From assembly GCA_036571765.1 (NCBI GenBank), contig BROE01000013.1, forward strand, positions 8,801,983 through 8,865,982: a DNA stretch of 64,000 bases. Reading direction: 5' to 3'. Made by a program: the position numbers and the translations under genes. Origin of the DNA: Plecoglossus altivelis. Lineage: Eukaryota > Chordata > Actinopteri > Osmeriformes > Plecoglossidae. The notes below the pieces were generated by a model. That model made no database searches. It had not been told where the DNA came from and was given only the letters and a program-made list of their open reading frames with translations. Positions within the stretch are counted from its first letter, which is position 1; every line of letters begins with the position of its first letter. Below, in pieces: positions 36,932 through 48,259 of this stretch.

Positions 36932-37854
36932 CACTCACTTATACACACACACAAACCCAGGTGGGTGAACTAGACAGTTTTATTACAGGTTGTTTCTACT
37001 GTGGTCTTGCCCCCATGTTTCTGCCTCCCTTCAGGATCATGGTGGTGTTCTGGCCCAGATCCACCACCAGAAGGTCCAGGACATCCTGGCGTTCTACCTC
37101 AGCCAGCTGGAGAGCAGTAACGAGGTCATCAACCCAGACTTTGAAACCAGGAACTTCTGGATTGGTACCGAAGCCCTAAACAAACCTTGTCTTTAGGGTA
37201 GATTCCTTCAAAAAAAAAAGAAGGAAGAAATGTTGGATGTTTAAAAGTCTCACTGTTCTCCTCTTGATGCCTCATATATATAGATCAATGATAAGTTGAG
37301 TGTAAGTATGAATGTGTGTGTGATTTGCTCCCAGGTCTGACATACAAACCAGGGAAGGATTCGTTTCGCTGGGACACAGGAGAGGCAGCTACCTTCAGCA
37401 GCTTTGCCTTCGGACAGCCAGACAACCAGGGGTGAAGAGGGGGGTCGGGGGCAAAGGGTGGAACGGAGAGGCAGAGTGAAGGGTGAAGGGAGGGATGGAG
37501 GGCCAGAGGAGACAGATGGAGGAGGGAGAAAGATAAGCAAAGAGGGAGAAAGATATTTATCTTTCTTTTTGTGTAAGAATCAGGATCATCAAATGAGAAG
37601 GTGCTGACACACTCCTGTGAGGTAGTAACTAAGGAATTTGTTGGCCTTTTGGAGAATGAATACTTCTATACTGTCAAAGCAACACTATACTGTTGATGTG
37701 ATTAATAATCCTCCCACCTGTCAAAAAAAGATCTCTGCTTCTAGATCTGACCACTAGATGTCACCCTGTCCTTCCTTCGCTTGTCTCTTGCACCCCCCCC
37801 CTCTCTCTCTCTCTCTCTCTCTGCTCTCTGTCTCTTTCTGCGTCTCTCTGACTG

Positions 37855-37902
<48 letters not shown>

Positions 37903-38144
37903 TGGGGTTCTCTCCATCTGGCTACAGCTTTGGCAACTGTGTGGAGCTTCAAGCATCCAGCGCCTTCAACTGGAATGACCAGCGCTGCAAAACACACAAC
38001 CGATATATCTGCCAGTATGGTGGGGCTCTACTGGGGAAGAGATCAGGTGGAGAAGGAAATAATGTTACTAACGTGTGTGTTTGTGTTTGTCTGTATGTCT
38101 TTACAGCTCCAGAGCACATTGCCTTGTGGGAGGCTGGCCGGTGA
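31038..38144 (+). CDS. clec18: CLEC18, secreted CAP-EGF-C-type lectin protein
   Basis: Twelve coding exons: 31038-31167, 31789-31880, 35249-35479, 35741-35838, 35947-36068, 36360-36467, 36603-36695, 36789-36895, 37035-37164, 37335-37431, 37928-38019 and 38107-38144. They join in frame to 445 aa, nearly the mammalian length. Residues 1-28 are a signal peptide (LLLFVVVGLALQIL core). A CAP/SCP domain follows (about 50-200), with FQIVTLHNRLRSRVNP, VWATSSHVGCA and FVCAYSPGGNWEVNG. Then come two EGF-like units (exon 6, NPCRMSCGSHG; exon 7, CVHGRYKEEECSCQC) and a C-type lectin domain in exons 8-12 with FETRNFWIGLTY, GQPDNQG and FNWNDQRC. QPD plus WND is the galactose-type calcium/sugar motif, so calcium-dependent glycan binding is predicted. 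There is no membrane anchor, so the protein should be secreted. The last donor (G|GTGGGG) is weak. The start was chosen for its signal peptide and matching phase. Confidence 0.95.
31737..31750. promoter_or_regulatory. RFX X-box-like motif GTTGCCATGGAAAC
   Basis: A 14-bp near-palindrome matching the RFX X-box, 39 bases upstream of clec18 exon 2 in a short first intron. It could act as an intronic enhancer site, but this rests on the motif alone. Confidence 0.4.
31910..31956 (+). repeat. GTGC/GT microsatellite
   Basis: Alternating GTGCGT and GTGTGT passing into GAGAGAG, 30 bases after the clec18 exon 2 donor. Confidence 0.8.
33710..33758 (+). repeat. TC microsatellite
   Basis: Pure (TC)n of about 24 units in clec18 intron 2. 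Confidence 0.9.
34949..35063 (+). repeat. GA-rich tract
   Basis: Imperfect GAGAGAGAGT units over about 115 bases, in clec18 intron 2 and about 190 bases before exon 3. Confidence 0.8.
36327..36354 (+). repeat. GT microsatellite at a clec18 acceptor
   Basis: (GT)14 ends 5 bases before exon 6 of clec18, which starts at 36360. The repeat takes the place of a normal pyrimidine tract next to the TTTCAG acceptor. Confidence 0.9.
36480..36507 (+). repeat. GT microsatellite in clec18 intron 6
   Basis: (GT)n starting 12 bases after the donor of exon 6 (exon end 36467). Confidence 0.9.
36899..36927 (+). repeat. CA microsatellite at a clec18 donor
   Basis: (CA)14 begins 4 bases after exon 8 ends at 36895, directly following the GTGAGA donor. 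Confidence 0.9.
37800..37901 (+). repeat. CT microsatellites before clec18 exon 11
   Basis: Two (CT)n runs, 37800-37822 and 37858-37901, end 26 bases before exon 11. They make up most of its pyrimidine tract. Confidence 0.9.
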
Positions 38145-38271
38145 AGACGTCTCTGCTGAAGGGGTTCACAGGGGGTTGACAGGGGGGTCAGAATCTGGAG
38201 AAAGGTCTATCTTAAACAGTACTCTTAGTTGATCATGTACAAACTGGACGACATGCACATGTGAGGATTGT

Positions 38272-38277
38272 AATAAA
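38272..38277 (+). terminator. clec18: clec18 poly(A) signal AATAAA
   Basis: AATAAA lies 128 bases after the clec18 stop codon at 38142-38144. A second one, near 38538, could serve a longer transcript. Confidence 0.65.
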
Positions 38278-41200
38278 GCAACCCTACTGTTAGTTGGGGT
38301 CTCCACGCAGAGCCAATCAGAGCCAAGACACATGTGGGCATAAACTACTTCAGAGCCCCATTATGTTCTGCTGTGTTCTGGTTGAAAATGCTGTCATCGG
38401 GTCTTATATTTTACATTTGTCTTTGTCTTTTATTATGCATCTAATGTTACCATCCCCCAACAGTCACACCCATGCATTGACAGCTCTGCATTGGCCAATT
38501 GTTGTTGCTTTCAATCTGATACAAAGTGCTGAGAAATTGAATAAAATATTATTTGTTTGATTATATTCATGAAGTGTGTTTCTGTGTTGTTGGACCTTGT
38601 ATGTTGCCGGTAGAACAAGGTTAGTCAAGAGAGTTGTATCGCTGGAGGGTTTGACAGTCCACTGGAACCTTCAGATGAACTGTGGATGTACGTTACATCC
38701 ACTAGATGGCGACTACAAACTTTCCAGATTGCCAAAGCGTAACAGGATTTGTGAGATTTTGCACATTGACTGTAGCCAAACATTATCCCCTATCATATGA
38801 AGACACTTACTTAAGAACTATCAGCTCTGCACGCGCTGGCCTTCTGTTTTCCAAGTTGTTCATCAGGTTCCTTTTCTGACTGCAGTTTGACCTTCTCATC
38901 CCTTAACTAGCGGGCGTGAATAGATTCATGTTTTTACAAATGCTTTCACAACATTCGAAATGCGGGAAACCTAATCAGCCCAGCCTGGTCAAGGATGCAT
39001 CTCACACTGTTTTCAGACAAAGACAGAAAGACCGAGCAGAATGAACGACACAAGAAAATGAATAGAAAAAGAGGAAGATACAGGAGACTAAGAGTGAGAG
39101 AGAAACCAAAAGGGATGTGTGGAATCTGGAGCTGGGGGTGCAGGACTGTGTGAGAATCTATTGTTGGGGGGGTGATGGAACCAAGACAATCACTCAGGCG
39201 TGGTTGATGGCACCGCTACTGCGTCCGTTTAATCAGATCCTCACAATGGGATTAGACCACAGCCTAATCTGGAATAAGAGCTCTAAGCAGGTCGGAAGGT
39301 GTGTACACTGGCAAGTGTGTGGGGAAGTGCTTTGGCCTAAGCAATCAAGAGATGAGAAAAGATATAAAAGGATTAGATATTTGAGGATAATCTCTCACTT
39401 TGCATGGTCGGGTTTTAGTTGATTTGGTGGCATTTCTGTTGGATCAGAAGCATCCAGATATCTGGATATGTTTACCAGGATAAAGGGTCGGTTCATTTTC
39501 AATATCAGTTCCTGATTATCCTGAGTTCTACTTCACTTACCACTGGTCGACGAGAACAACAGCCTATTCAGACAATCAAACATAACCTTCCCCAGTTGAT
39601 TTACGTCATTCAGGCGTATCTTATTGACAGTGTTGTACACGATATGTATCTAGTGACTGGATAACATATCAAAACACACCCAAACTCTTGACATGACCGC
39701 AAACAGCACTCAGTCTTGGTTTCCATGACCAGGAAGCTACTGAACATTTCTTTTCAGAAACGACACCAATAAATCCATGAGGCTACCTCAGCATGTCACT
39801 GTACACTTCTGGTTTCTGGTTCCGGTCTCACTTTCTCTTCCCTCTTTCTTTTACTTTTTACTTTATGTTCGGTGTAATGTTGACCTCCGGTCCCTGACCT
39901 CTGACCTGTGATTTCACATCTCTGCAGCCAGACTGCCACATGCTTAAGGAGCAAGTCAACCTATCTATACCAAACAAAAACATTGTGTCAAGATTGACAG
40001 CCGAATGGTTTCAGTTAGAATAGTTGTGAACTTGATTCAAAAAAACGTTTTGAAATATTTAAATGTATAATATATTGTTTGTTGGAGTGTGTCTGAGGTA
40101 TAAGGTGGTGCAATAGACCAGACCTACATTGTCAAGCACAGAGGAAGCGCTTGCAGAACCGAATTTCTTTCAGGTTTCCAGCCCAGGCTTGTTATCTGCG
40201 GTTTGGTCTAGTGCAGAACAGAACAGCTCTAATGGCAGAGCGTGTTTAGATATTTATGTTCTCCAAGCTCAGTATCTTAGAGTGTGAAGGCTGAAATCAG
40301 GAACACAACATGCCACAGCAAGAGGCTTTAATTGTATACTGATCTATTATGCATGTGCTTGTGTTCAGCAAGCTTGTTTCTTCATGGTAAGTGGGTAAAT
40401 CTGTCTAGAGTGCCTCTGTATTGCTTTGTGTCTGTCTTCTCCCCTCCTTAATACACCCCTCACTCTCCCCTGTTTTCTCTCTCTCTGTCTTTCTCCCTGT
40501 TTCTGTCTCTTTTTCCCAGTCTGTCTTTGGGTACAGCTTCTATTAAAAAATAAACTGCGATCACCAAGATTCTATAAAAACTCTAGCTGTGGGTTTGGAA
40601 GATGGCATTAAAGTGCTACTGGATGAAATCCCTCAAGTAGAGAGATTTCCCTCTTCAGCAGCCAACAGACCATAATGACATTTCTACGCAGGATTAATTA
40701 GGAGTATTTATAGAGATAATCCACAATCAGTTTATTTATTCATCATGCTTCAATTAAGCCTGTGGCCTACGGCAACTGACAAAAGTACTATGGTGTATTC
40801 CTCTCCTTCTCTCCTCTTCTCTATTCCTCTCTTTTCCTCCCCTCCTCTCAGCATTCAATAAGTTGTGCAAAGCAAGCTCTCCCCTCCCTTCTTCTCCTGC
40901 AGATCCATGAGAGCGACAGATTGATCAGCTCTCGTGCTGTTAGTGTGTTAGTCTGTCACCCTCGGTGTAGACAGAGGTGGCATACCAGACAGCGGCCTAG
41001 AGACATGTCTCTATTAAAAAATCTCCCATCTAAAGTCGCTGCGCTGGAAGGGCCCACCAGAGAATTCCATCACCCAAGCTTGTGCCGTTCATTCAACAGC
41101 GCTCCTGTTTCTTGAGGAGAAAAATAACAACTCTGCAGCAGTCTGCTCAGGACGAGGGGGAGGGGAGGGGAGGGGGAGGGGAGGAGAGGAGAGGAGAAGA

Positions 41201-41997
41201 GAGGGGGAGGAGGGGTTGATGTCTCCAAATCTGACAGAAATAATTTTCCAGTTATCAGTTGTGGGATTTTGCCTCCATAATAACAAGCTTAAACCGTTTT
41301 TTTGATGGGTCTTGTGTCTGATCCGCAGCCCACGGAGACCAGAGCAGAGTCCAGCCTACTAAATCACTGGCAGACACACACACCAGCTGCCACCATGACA
41401 AGGATCAAGCTGATCACTCACTTGGCCTCTACATTACACAGAGGCTCTGTCAAATGAGTGTGTGTATTTCAAACCAAGTGTGTGTGTGTGTGTGTCTGAA
41501 AGAGAGGGGGAATGGATATAGGTCTTCCCACCCATAGACAAGTCAGAAGTCCAGCCAGTAAAGGAATGTGCTTGTGTGTTGGCTCTGTCACACTTCCACC
41601 TATTGAAACAGTAGCAGCTCCCCTCTCTGGAGGTAAGACCCCCAACTTCCTGCCGAGGAAATGAAAATCCCAGGGACGGATCACAGCTGGCCATCATCGT
41701 TTGCATGTGTGAGTGTCTTGCAAGAATTTGAAAAGACGATTTGCACCGGGTTCCAAGACCAACAGACCAACCAGCACTTGATCTACCTTGCAGATTCTAT
41801 CTGGTACACCAATCATATGAAACATTGATGTTCATTGGATCCAAAGAGAGCCTCAAGGCTCATTGGTCTGGGTGCATTAGTCGGTCTTTTAAGTGTACCG
41901 TAGTGTAATCACTGTTTAGAGAGCTAATCTGCATGTCTGATGAGAGGAGAGGAGCCTCCTCAACATGCGGTTCAACTACCGGACAGCGGCTTCTAGC

Positions 41998-42288
41998 ACT
42001 CACACACACTCACACACACACACACACTCACACTCACACACACACACACACACACTCACACAAACACACACAAACACACACGCACTCACACAAACACACA
42101 CGCACTCACACACACACACACATACACACTCACACTCACACACACTCACAGACACACACTCACACACACGCACTCACACACTCACACACACACACTCACA
42201 CACACTCACAACACACACATCATTACACAACACACACACATACACAACACACACATCACACTCTTACACACACACACACAGCACACAC
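41998..42288 (+). repeat. Long interrupted CA array
   Basis: About 290 bases of (CA)n broken by CTCA, AACA, GCAC and TACA steps. All three forward frames stay open for long stretches and would encode Thr/His repeats, which is an artefact. Confidence 0.9.
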
Positions 42289-42580
42289 AGGAGAGAAGCA
42301 GGGAGGCCGAAAAACTCCTTGATTAGGATTGTCCAACGAGGATTATGCTGACCCAGGCTTTCCTGCAGGCGTGAACAGCCACATCACACACACTCACACA
42401 CACACACTCTTACACACACACACACACATACACACACACACACACACACTCTTACACACACACACACGCACACACAGGAGGAAGGAAGCGAGGGAGGCCT
42501 GAAACCTCCTGATTAGGGATTGTCCAGAAGAGATTATGCTGGACCCAGGCTTTCCTGCAGGGTGAACAGCACATCACACA
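42258..42580 (+). repeat. Near-duplicate block, period about 189 bases
   Basis: The unique segment 42289-42390 recurs at 42476-42580, in the same orientation and flanked by the same CACTCTTACACA start and CA repeats. Both share TTATGCTG and CCCAGGCTTTCCTGCAGG but differ by many single-base indels. It is either a degenerate tandem duplication or an assembly error. See the matching finding. Confidence 0.75.
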
Positions 42581-42613
42581 GCACAGCACACAGCACATCA
42601 CACAGCACAGCAC
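42569..42613 (+). repeat. Short tandem repeat CACATCACACAGCACAG
   Basis: Two to three imperfect copies of a roughly 22-base unit (CACATCACACAGCACAGCAC) directly after the second copy of the duplicated block. Confidence 0.7.
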
Positions 42614-45399
42614 CACTGGCTGCCTGGAAAAGTCCACGTCAGGAGTCAAAGATAGCTGATGACGCAGTACTACCAGCTGAATCGCAACCAACATCATCAC
42701 CTGGAGACACACTACTACACCTCCAAACGCTGGAAACCCTCCTTCTTACGGAGAAAATCTCTTCCAAATCACATAGTGTACAGAAGACTATGATAATATG
42801 ATCTAGATCCACAAATCTCAGATACTTCACAGTGGTGGAGAGGTTGAGGGAGAATTGAGTGTTTTGATTAGAGGTTCAGATGATTAGGGTGTTCTGATGG
42901 GAGGAGATCATAACTGATTGGTATAACTTACCATTTCATTTGTCCTCAGCACGTTTGTTTTATACACTAGGCCTGAGTTGATATAAGAAAAAGATGGTGG
43001 AGGAAACCTGAACAATCGCTAAAACAATATTTAAACCAAATTGAAAAGAGCAGTTTCTGGACTGCAAGGAGAAGAACACAGTGAAATATTGCAATTCTTA
43101 CTAATAGTTGTTGCAACATCATGTGGTTTCCTGGTTTCTTATGGAAAGCTGTTTTTCTACATGAAACACCTAGTGCTGTGATCTTCCCTCATCTGGGTGC
43201 TTGTTATTGGAAACAGTATGAAGGGGAGAACGCGGGCCTATGATGAAACCCTGAGCCAATCTGAGACCGAGGGGGAATATATTCTGGGTATTAACGGTTC
43301 CAACATGTGAGTCTAAGGAAGACAACATGAAAGCTTTGCCCGTGTCTGGTTTATCAAATAACTAAGTGGCTTTTTTTCCTTCTTTTTCCACGCCAGAAAT
43401 TGCTGCAGGTTCCTTCAGATTCACAGCTGCAGTGAGAGAAAACAACATCTTGCCACACACGTTTGGTCCCAGCGCTGATGTCTGCAGTGTTCCGCAGCAT
43501 TTTTTAGATTAGTGACTTAAATACACCAACCAACTGGATCGTTATAATGTGTTTCATCCAAGCATCTACAGCGAGTCTCACCTGAGAGCTGACAACGAGC
43601 TGATAACAAGCTGATAATGAGCTGTCTGAGGTGAACGAGGAGCGACTCTGGTAAAACGACTGGGCTGACGTGAGCCCCTCGGTGCTGTGTGGAGGCAGCC
43701 TGCTCTGTGATTCAGTGTGATCTCCACAGACAGCACCTTCACAAGCACGGCTCAGGTCATTGATGTGGTGTAACCTCTGCCTCACCACACAGATGACTTT
43801 ACAGGCTGATGAAAGAGGGGGCAATCATTCACTTAGGTGAAATCTGGCGAGGAGGGCGATACGTTGGATATTGGGGTATGCATGTGTGTGGGGGAAGGGA
43901 AAAAACACTTCCAAATATCATTGCCGTCTAATCCGGTCGTTTCTTTGGGTGTGAGAGGGTGTGTGTGTGTTTGTGTGTCTGTGTTGTGGTACATGGCGTG
44001 AGTGCGTGCGTGTCTGCGTATTAGTGTATGCAGCGTGCATCTCTAAGCAAGCGAGAGAGAGAGAGAATCTAGGAAGGGTGTGTACACCCCCCCACTTCCA
44101 TTTTACCCGAATTACTACCCTGGGGCAGAATGGCACATTTCTGTTGAGATCAGTCAGTTGGGTTCTTGTCCGCTGTAGCTCAGGGTTCTCTCAGAGGAGC
44201 CCAGACAGGGCTGCTCAGACACAGCTAACCAAGCATGACAGGGACCCTGCTATTTTTAAAGAGCCATCATCTCCCCTCAATAAGGAGCCATCATCAGGAA
44301 TCGGGGGGAGGGGGGGCGGACGCATAACTCAGGATTGGTAGGCTACATTACTACAAAACGGAAAGTTGATGTGCTACATGAAACATTTCTAATCATTCTC
44401 TAGTAGAACTCTCTCAACTTTTGTTCCATATACCCCCTTTACTTGATGGGAGGAACCATGTGGGGTTCTAAACAACTGTATTTGGTTCCAGAGTGTTATT
44501 GTTACGCAAACAGATTAGTGTATTACTCACTGGAGATCCTAACACTGGAGACATTTTGCAGGATAAAGATTGAGTTTGAGGACAGAATACATTTTCCATT
44601 AAGAAAATCCTTATGTCCAATGAAGCTTTCCTGAAATGCCTTTATGGGCATCATCTCTCTCTCTCTCACTGTCTGTCTATCTCTCTCATTCCTCAGTGGT
44701 ATTAATAGTACTGTTCTATCTGAGAGGCTTGACTTCTCTTTAAACCTAATCTCAATAAACTGATCTACAGCAAGGGGAGGTGGCACAGGGAGGGGGATGC
44801 AGCCCAGGGGCTCTGATCAAAACATACTTCCAAACTACAGTTCCACTTCCTTCAGCAGATGTACATTATTGGTGGGAGGGTGGTGGTGTGGGGGCAATGG
44901 AGAAAGCCCCTCTCATCTCACTTACCGGCTTAGGGCAGATCTGAGTCAGATACCCCCCCCCCTCCACGCAACCAACACTCTCCCATCCTCTGGGATTAAC
45001 TCCTTTAACCTGTTTATCATAATCTTCATCCCAAAGGTATGAATAATTAATCTGTCTGCTTTCTCGCTTTTTCTTAGTTTTTTCATCCCTGTGCTCACCA
45101 AAGACGTGGCTGCGAGAGCAGAAGATGTTCTAATGCCTTGCTCACGATAGTCCCTCCTCTCCCCTCGCATTCACTCTCTCATTCCCTCTGTCTCCCTGAC
45201 ATGCTAACATGTGGTTTCTGCTCTCGCTCACACTCTCCCAATCACTTCAGACGAGTCGTACCTTTCTGTGATACGCGCTCTCTTTCCTCTCTTCCCCCGC
45301 TCTCCCCCCTCCTCACCCCTGGATTCCTCCAGCTGTGCCTAGATAGGACCTGCTGGTCTCTCCTCTCTGATCTCCCGCCTCTCTCTCTCTGCCACACAG

Positions 45400-45744
45400 G
45401 AGCTGCATGGAAGGACACCACAGAAGAAAAGGAACTGGACAATTGTAGGAAGTGGCTACAGTAGCGTAAGCAGGGAACAGGGCTGAACTCTGCTACTGGG
45501 CCGTCCTGAGAACAGCCCCCCTCTGGGACCACAGCACTCAGCAGCACGTCTGGAGAAGGACGCAACACACACCAGGGGCCAGACAGACAGCACAGCTGTG
45601 TGTGCGACTCTCAGAACAACTCCTTCTATCTCTGTCTCAACCCCCCACTGTGGGATCTAACCCTGGACTGAGACCCATCTCATTCTGGACTTACTATCCT
45701 GCCTGAACAGCTGGATAAAAAAGTTGAAACTCTTCCCATTTTTG
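45400..45744 (+). other. cdh5: cdh5 non-coding exon 1 (5' UTR)
   Basis: The segment ends in a strong donor, TTTTTG|GTAAGT (exon end 45744), and has no long forward frame leading into the coding exon. The first coding exon follows the acceptor CTGCAG at 48259. A non-coding first exon matches the known vertebrate CDH5 layout of 12 exons. The 5' limit is approximate. ETS-type GGAA sites occur inside it, for example AGGAAGTG at 45447-45454. Confidence 0.55.
45447..45454 (+). promoter_or_regulatory. ETS-type site AGGAAGTG
   Basis: A match to the ETS-family core (A/C)GGAAGT. CDH5 is a known target of endothelial ETS factors such as ERG and ETS1. Its use in this fish is inferred. Confidence 0.35.
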
Positions 45745-46643
45745 GTAAGTGCTTTTACATTCTTCCCAAACTATGACTTGAATTTCTGGGTGTACAGTAG
45801 GTGTACAGTAAATGTACAGTACAATACCTCCAAAATACCTAGAACCTACAGACTGACTGTGTGGTTTAGTTACACAGTTAGTGAAATTTAATACAAATAA
45901 ACAACGCAGAGCAACCTGGATATGTGACTGACCCGGTGCAGAGATAACGCCACACAGCTCTCAGAACAGGGAAGATTCTTAGTAAGGACTTGATCCCCAC
46001 CAGCCTTCTGTGTTAGTTCCGTTTCATTCTAATACCCTGAGCTCAGAAAGAGAAAAGAAAACAGCCGACTCAGTGAACTCCTCCATCTGCCCAAGCAGAC
46101 TTACATGGGTTACTTTGGGTTGAAGGCTACAGGATCTGATCTACACAATCTGACCTACACACCAACTCTCTAGGACTAAAAGTACCCTACACGACACACT
46201 GAACACTCACACTGTGCACAGTTCTCATGCAGTAGTTGTGTTTTGTCGTACTGTGTCACGTTCTACAAAACAATGAAGATGAAAGGATTTCATTTTGGCT
46301 GAAATTAAATAAAGTATATTGAAACAACAGCACAAATGTGTTTAATAGTGTCACTATACGAAAGCTTATTTATTTCAGGCCTTAAAATATAGATTTAAAA
46401 ATAACAATATTAATGATTACCACTGTAATGACATGGTGTACTACCTATAACAGCAGCACCTCAAAATTCAACTGCGTTGTGTTGCTGTGTGAGCGGGTGT
46501 GTGTCAGATCTGAGATTGCTCATCAGTAACAGACGGTATATCCTAGACTAGTGACAGGCAGACAGATTGTTGAAGGCTGCTCTGTGATTAAACCTAAATT
46601 TAATCTGAACCGTGTAAACACACAAATGATCTCTATCTTGATC

Positions 46644-46692
46644 TCACTCTCTCTCTCTCTCTTTCTCTCTCTCTCTTTCTCTCTCTCTCTCT
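46644..46692 (+). repeat. CT microsatellite
   Basis: (CT)n with TTT interruptions in cdh5 intron 1. Confidence 0.85.
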
Positions 46693-47081
46693 GATTCGGA
46701 CTCTTTTTTTGATCTCTCTCTCTCTTTCCCTTGCTTACACAAACACGAACACACACACATGCGCACACACGGAAATGTGTAATAGCATCACTATCTCAAG
46801 GATTAACATTTTATTTTAGTATTCCATTACATAAAAAAACAAAAACAAATAGCTAACTAGGAACTATTAGTTGTCGTTTCTATTAGGATGTTTTTATGAC
46901 TGAAATTGGGTTGAGACATAACATTCATTTGAGTGTTCATGAGTGAGACAGCAGACACATCTTTGGCTATAAAACACCTGTCTCAGTGTAAGAGCAGCAG
47001 GCTAACTATCTAATTTGTACCAAGGCTTTTCACACACACATACACACCTCCACCACCCGACACACACCTTTTGAGTACAAA

Positions 47082-47190
47082 AAGAGAGAGAAGAAAGCGA
47101 GAGAGGAGAGAGAGAGGGAGAGGGAGAGGGAGAGAAAGAAAGAGAAAGAGAGAGAGGGAGAGGGAGAGAGGGAGAGAGAAAGCAGGGAAA
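47082..47190 (+). repeat. GA-rich tract
   Basis: GAGAGGGAGAGG-type repeats over about 110 bases in cdh5 intron 1, complementary in type to the CT tract about 400 bases upstream. Confidence 0.85.
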
Positions 47191-48259
47191 GGAAAGGAAG
47201 GCTATGAGCAGAATGGCAGGAAGGGTGTGAGTCCTTACTATGGTGATGACCCATCATTAGCAGTGGGGACGTATTTCCCAGAGGGCATTGTGTTTACACT
47301 TCCTGTGCCTGATGAAAGGTGTCACGTCATTGCTGGGAAAACACAGACCAAAACGGAAGAAAAGGGGAACGTTTAAAAATGGCCTTTTTTAATTATCAAG
47401 ATAAATTATCAAAAGCGGTCAAATTTGTTGAAAAACTATTTTCACTCACCAAACCTCAGAGAGGCTAACGACACAAGTGCCTTAAATGTTTATGATTTTG
47501 AAACAATCATAAGCTTTAACGTTCGTTTTTGTTACCTTGGGAACTGCCACACAACCTTTCTCTTATTCATTTTATGCACCTATATCTGTTCATTCATACA
47601 ATTTCAAGAAACCTGGAAAACTACCCTGCCATTGGCCAACATGAGATGTGATAAAAAGATGACTGATTCACCGCCAGTTACCTCTGTGCAGTTTATCACT
47701 GGTCACTGTGAGAATAACAGAATGTGTGTAAAGGTCAGTGGAGGCCGGGCATGGTGGTCATTTGATTGGAGTACTTTTAGATAGAAGAATATGAGATTAA
47801 GCTCTTCGGGCATACTTGCCAACCTTAATCCGCCTGATCTACATATCTTCCACTAATGGTCGGCAACAATAGAAGAAGCATAATCCAGATAAAGCATGTT
47901 ATCTAGGATAGCGGTGTTTCTTTGTCTCACACCCATGACTCCCATGTGTCTACAATAATGTGGCTTTTCCGTGACACCCACCCAATTATCCGGGGAAGAA
48001 CATTTTTTGAAACATCAAACACGACAAGGGAGTTACAAAAATGATTGAACTGTTCACAATAATGACAAAGATGACTGAGTACTCACATAACCTGTCATTC
48101 CATGACTTTAGAGTTTGAGTGCTTAATTCATCTTTTTAACTTGATTGTTTCTCAGCATTTGAGTAACAGTTTCCTTACCTTTGAGTGACCGCTTCTTATC
48201 CTCCGCACGACTGTTTGTCTTCATCGGCATGTCATACTGTCTAATCCTGTGTTCTGCAG

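Larger units (their letters stand above)
38300..45390. other. Intergenic clec18-cdh5, no gene seen
   Basis: No exon chain was recognised on either strand. The interval has an R-rich patch near 41150-41210 made of GGGAGGGGAGG units, a large CA array with duplicated flanks at 41.99-42.6 kb, and otherwise unique AT-rich sequence. The open frame at 41933-42322 is a read-through of the CA repeat. Confidence 0.55.
45745..48259 (+). other. cdh5: cdh5 intron 1
   Basis: A 2.5-kb intron in the 5' UTR. It contains a CT microsatellite at 46644-46692 and a GA-rich tract at 47082-47190. No other exon was seen. Known vertebrate CDH5 introns can carry endothelial enhancers, but none can be identified here by eye. 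Confidence 0.6.

Noticed and set aside
41933..42351. Two overlapping forward frames of about 130 codons
   Set aside because: Both are read-through of the CA array (Thr/His repeats).
47425..47784. 119-codon forward open frame in cdh5 intron 1
   Set aside because: No recognised domain, no splice signals in phase, AT-rich codon use; probably chance.
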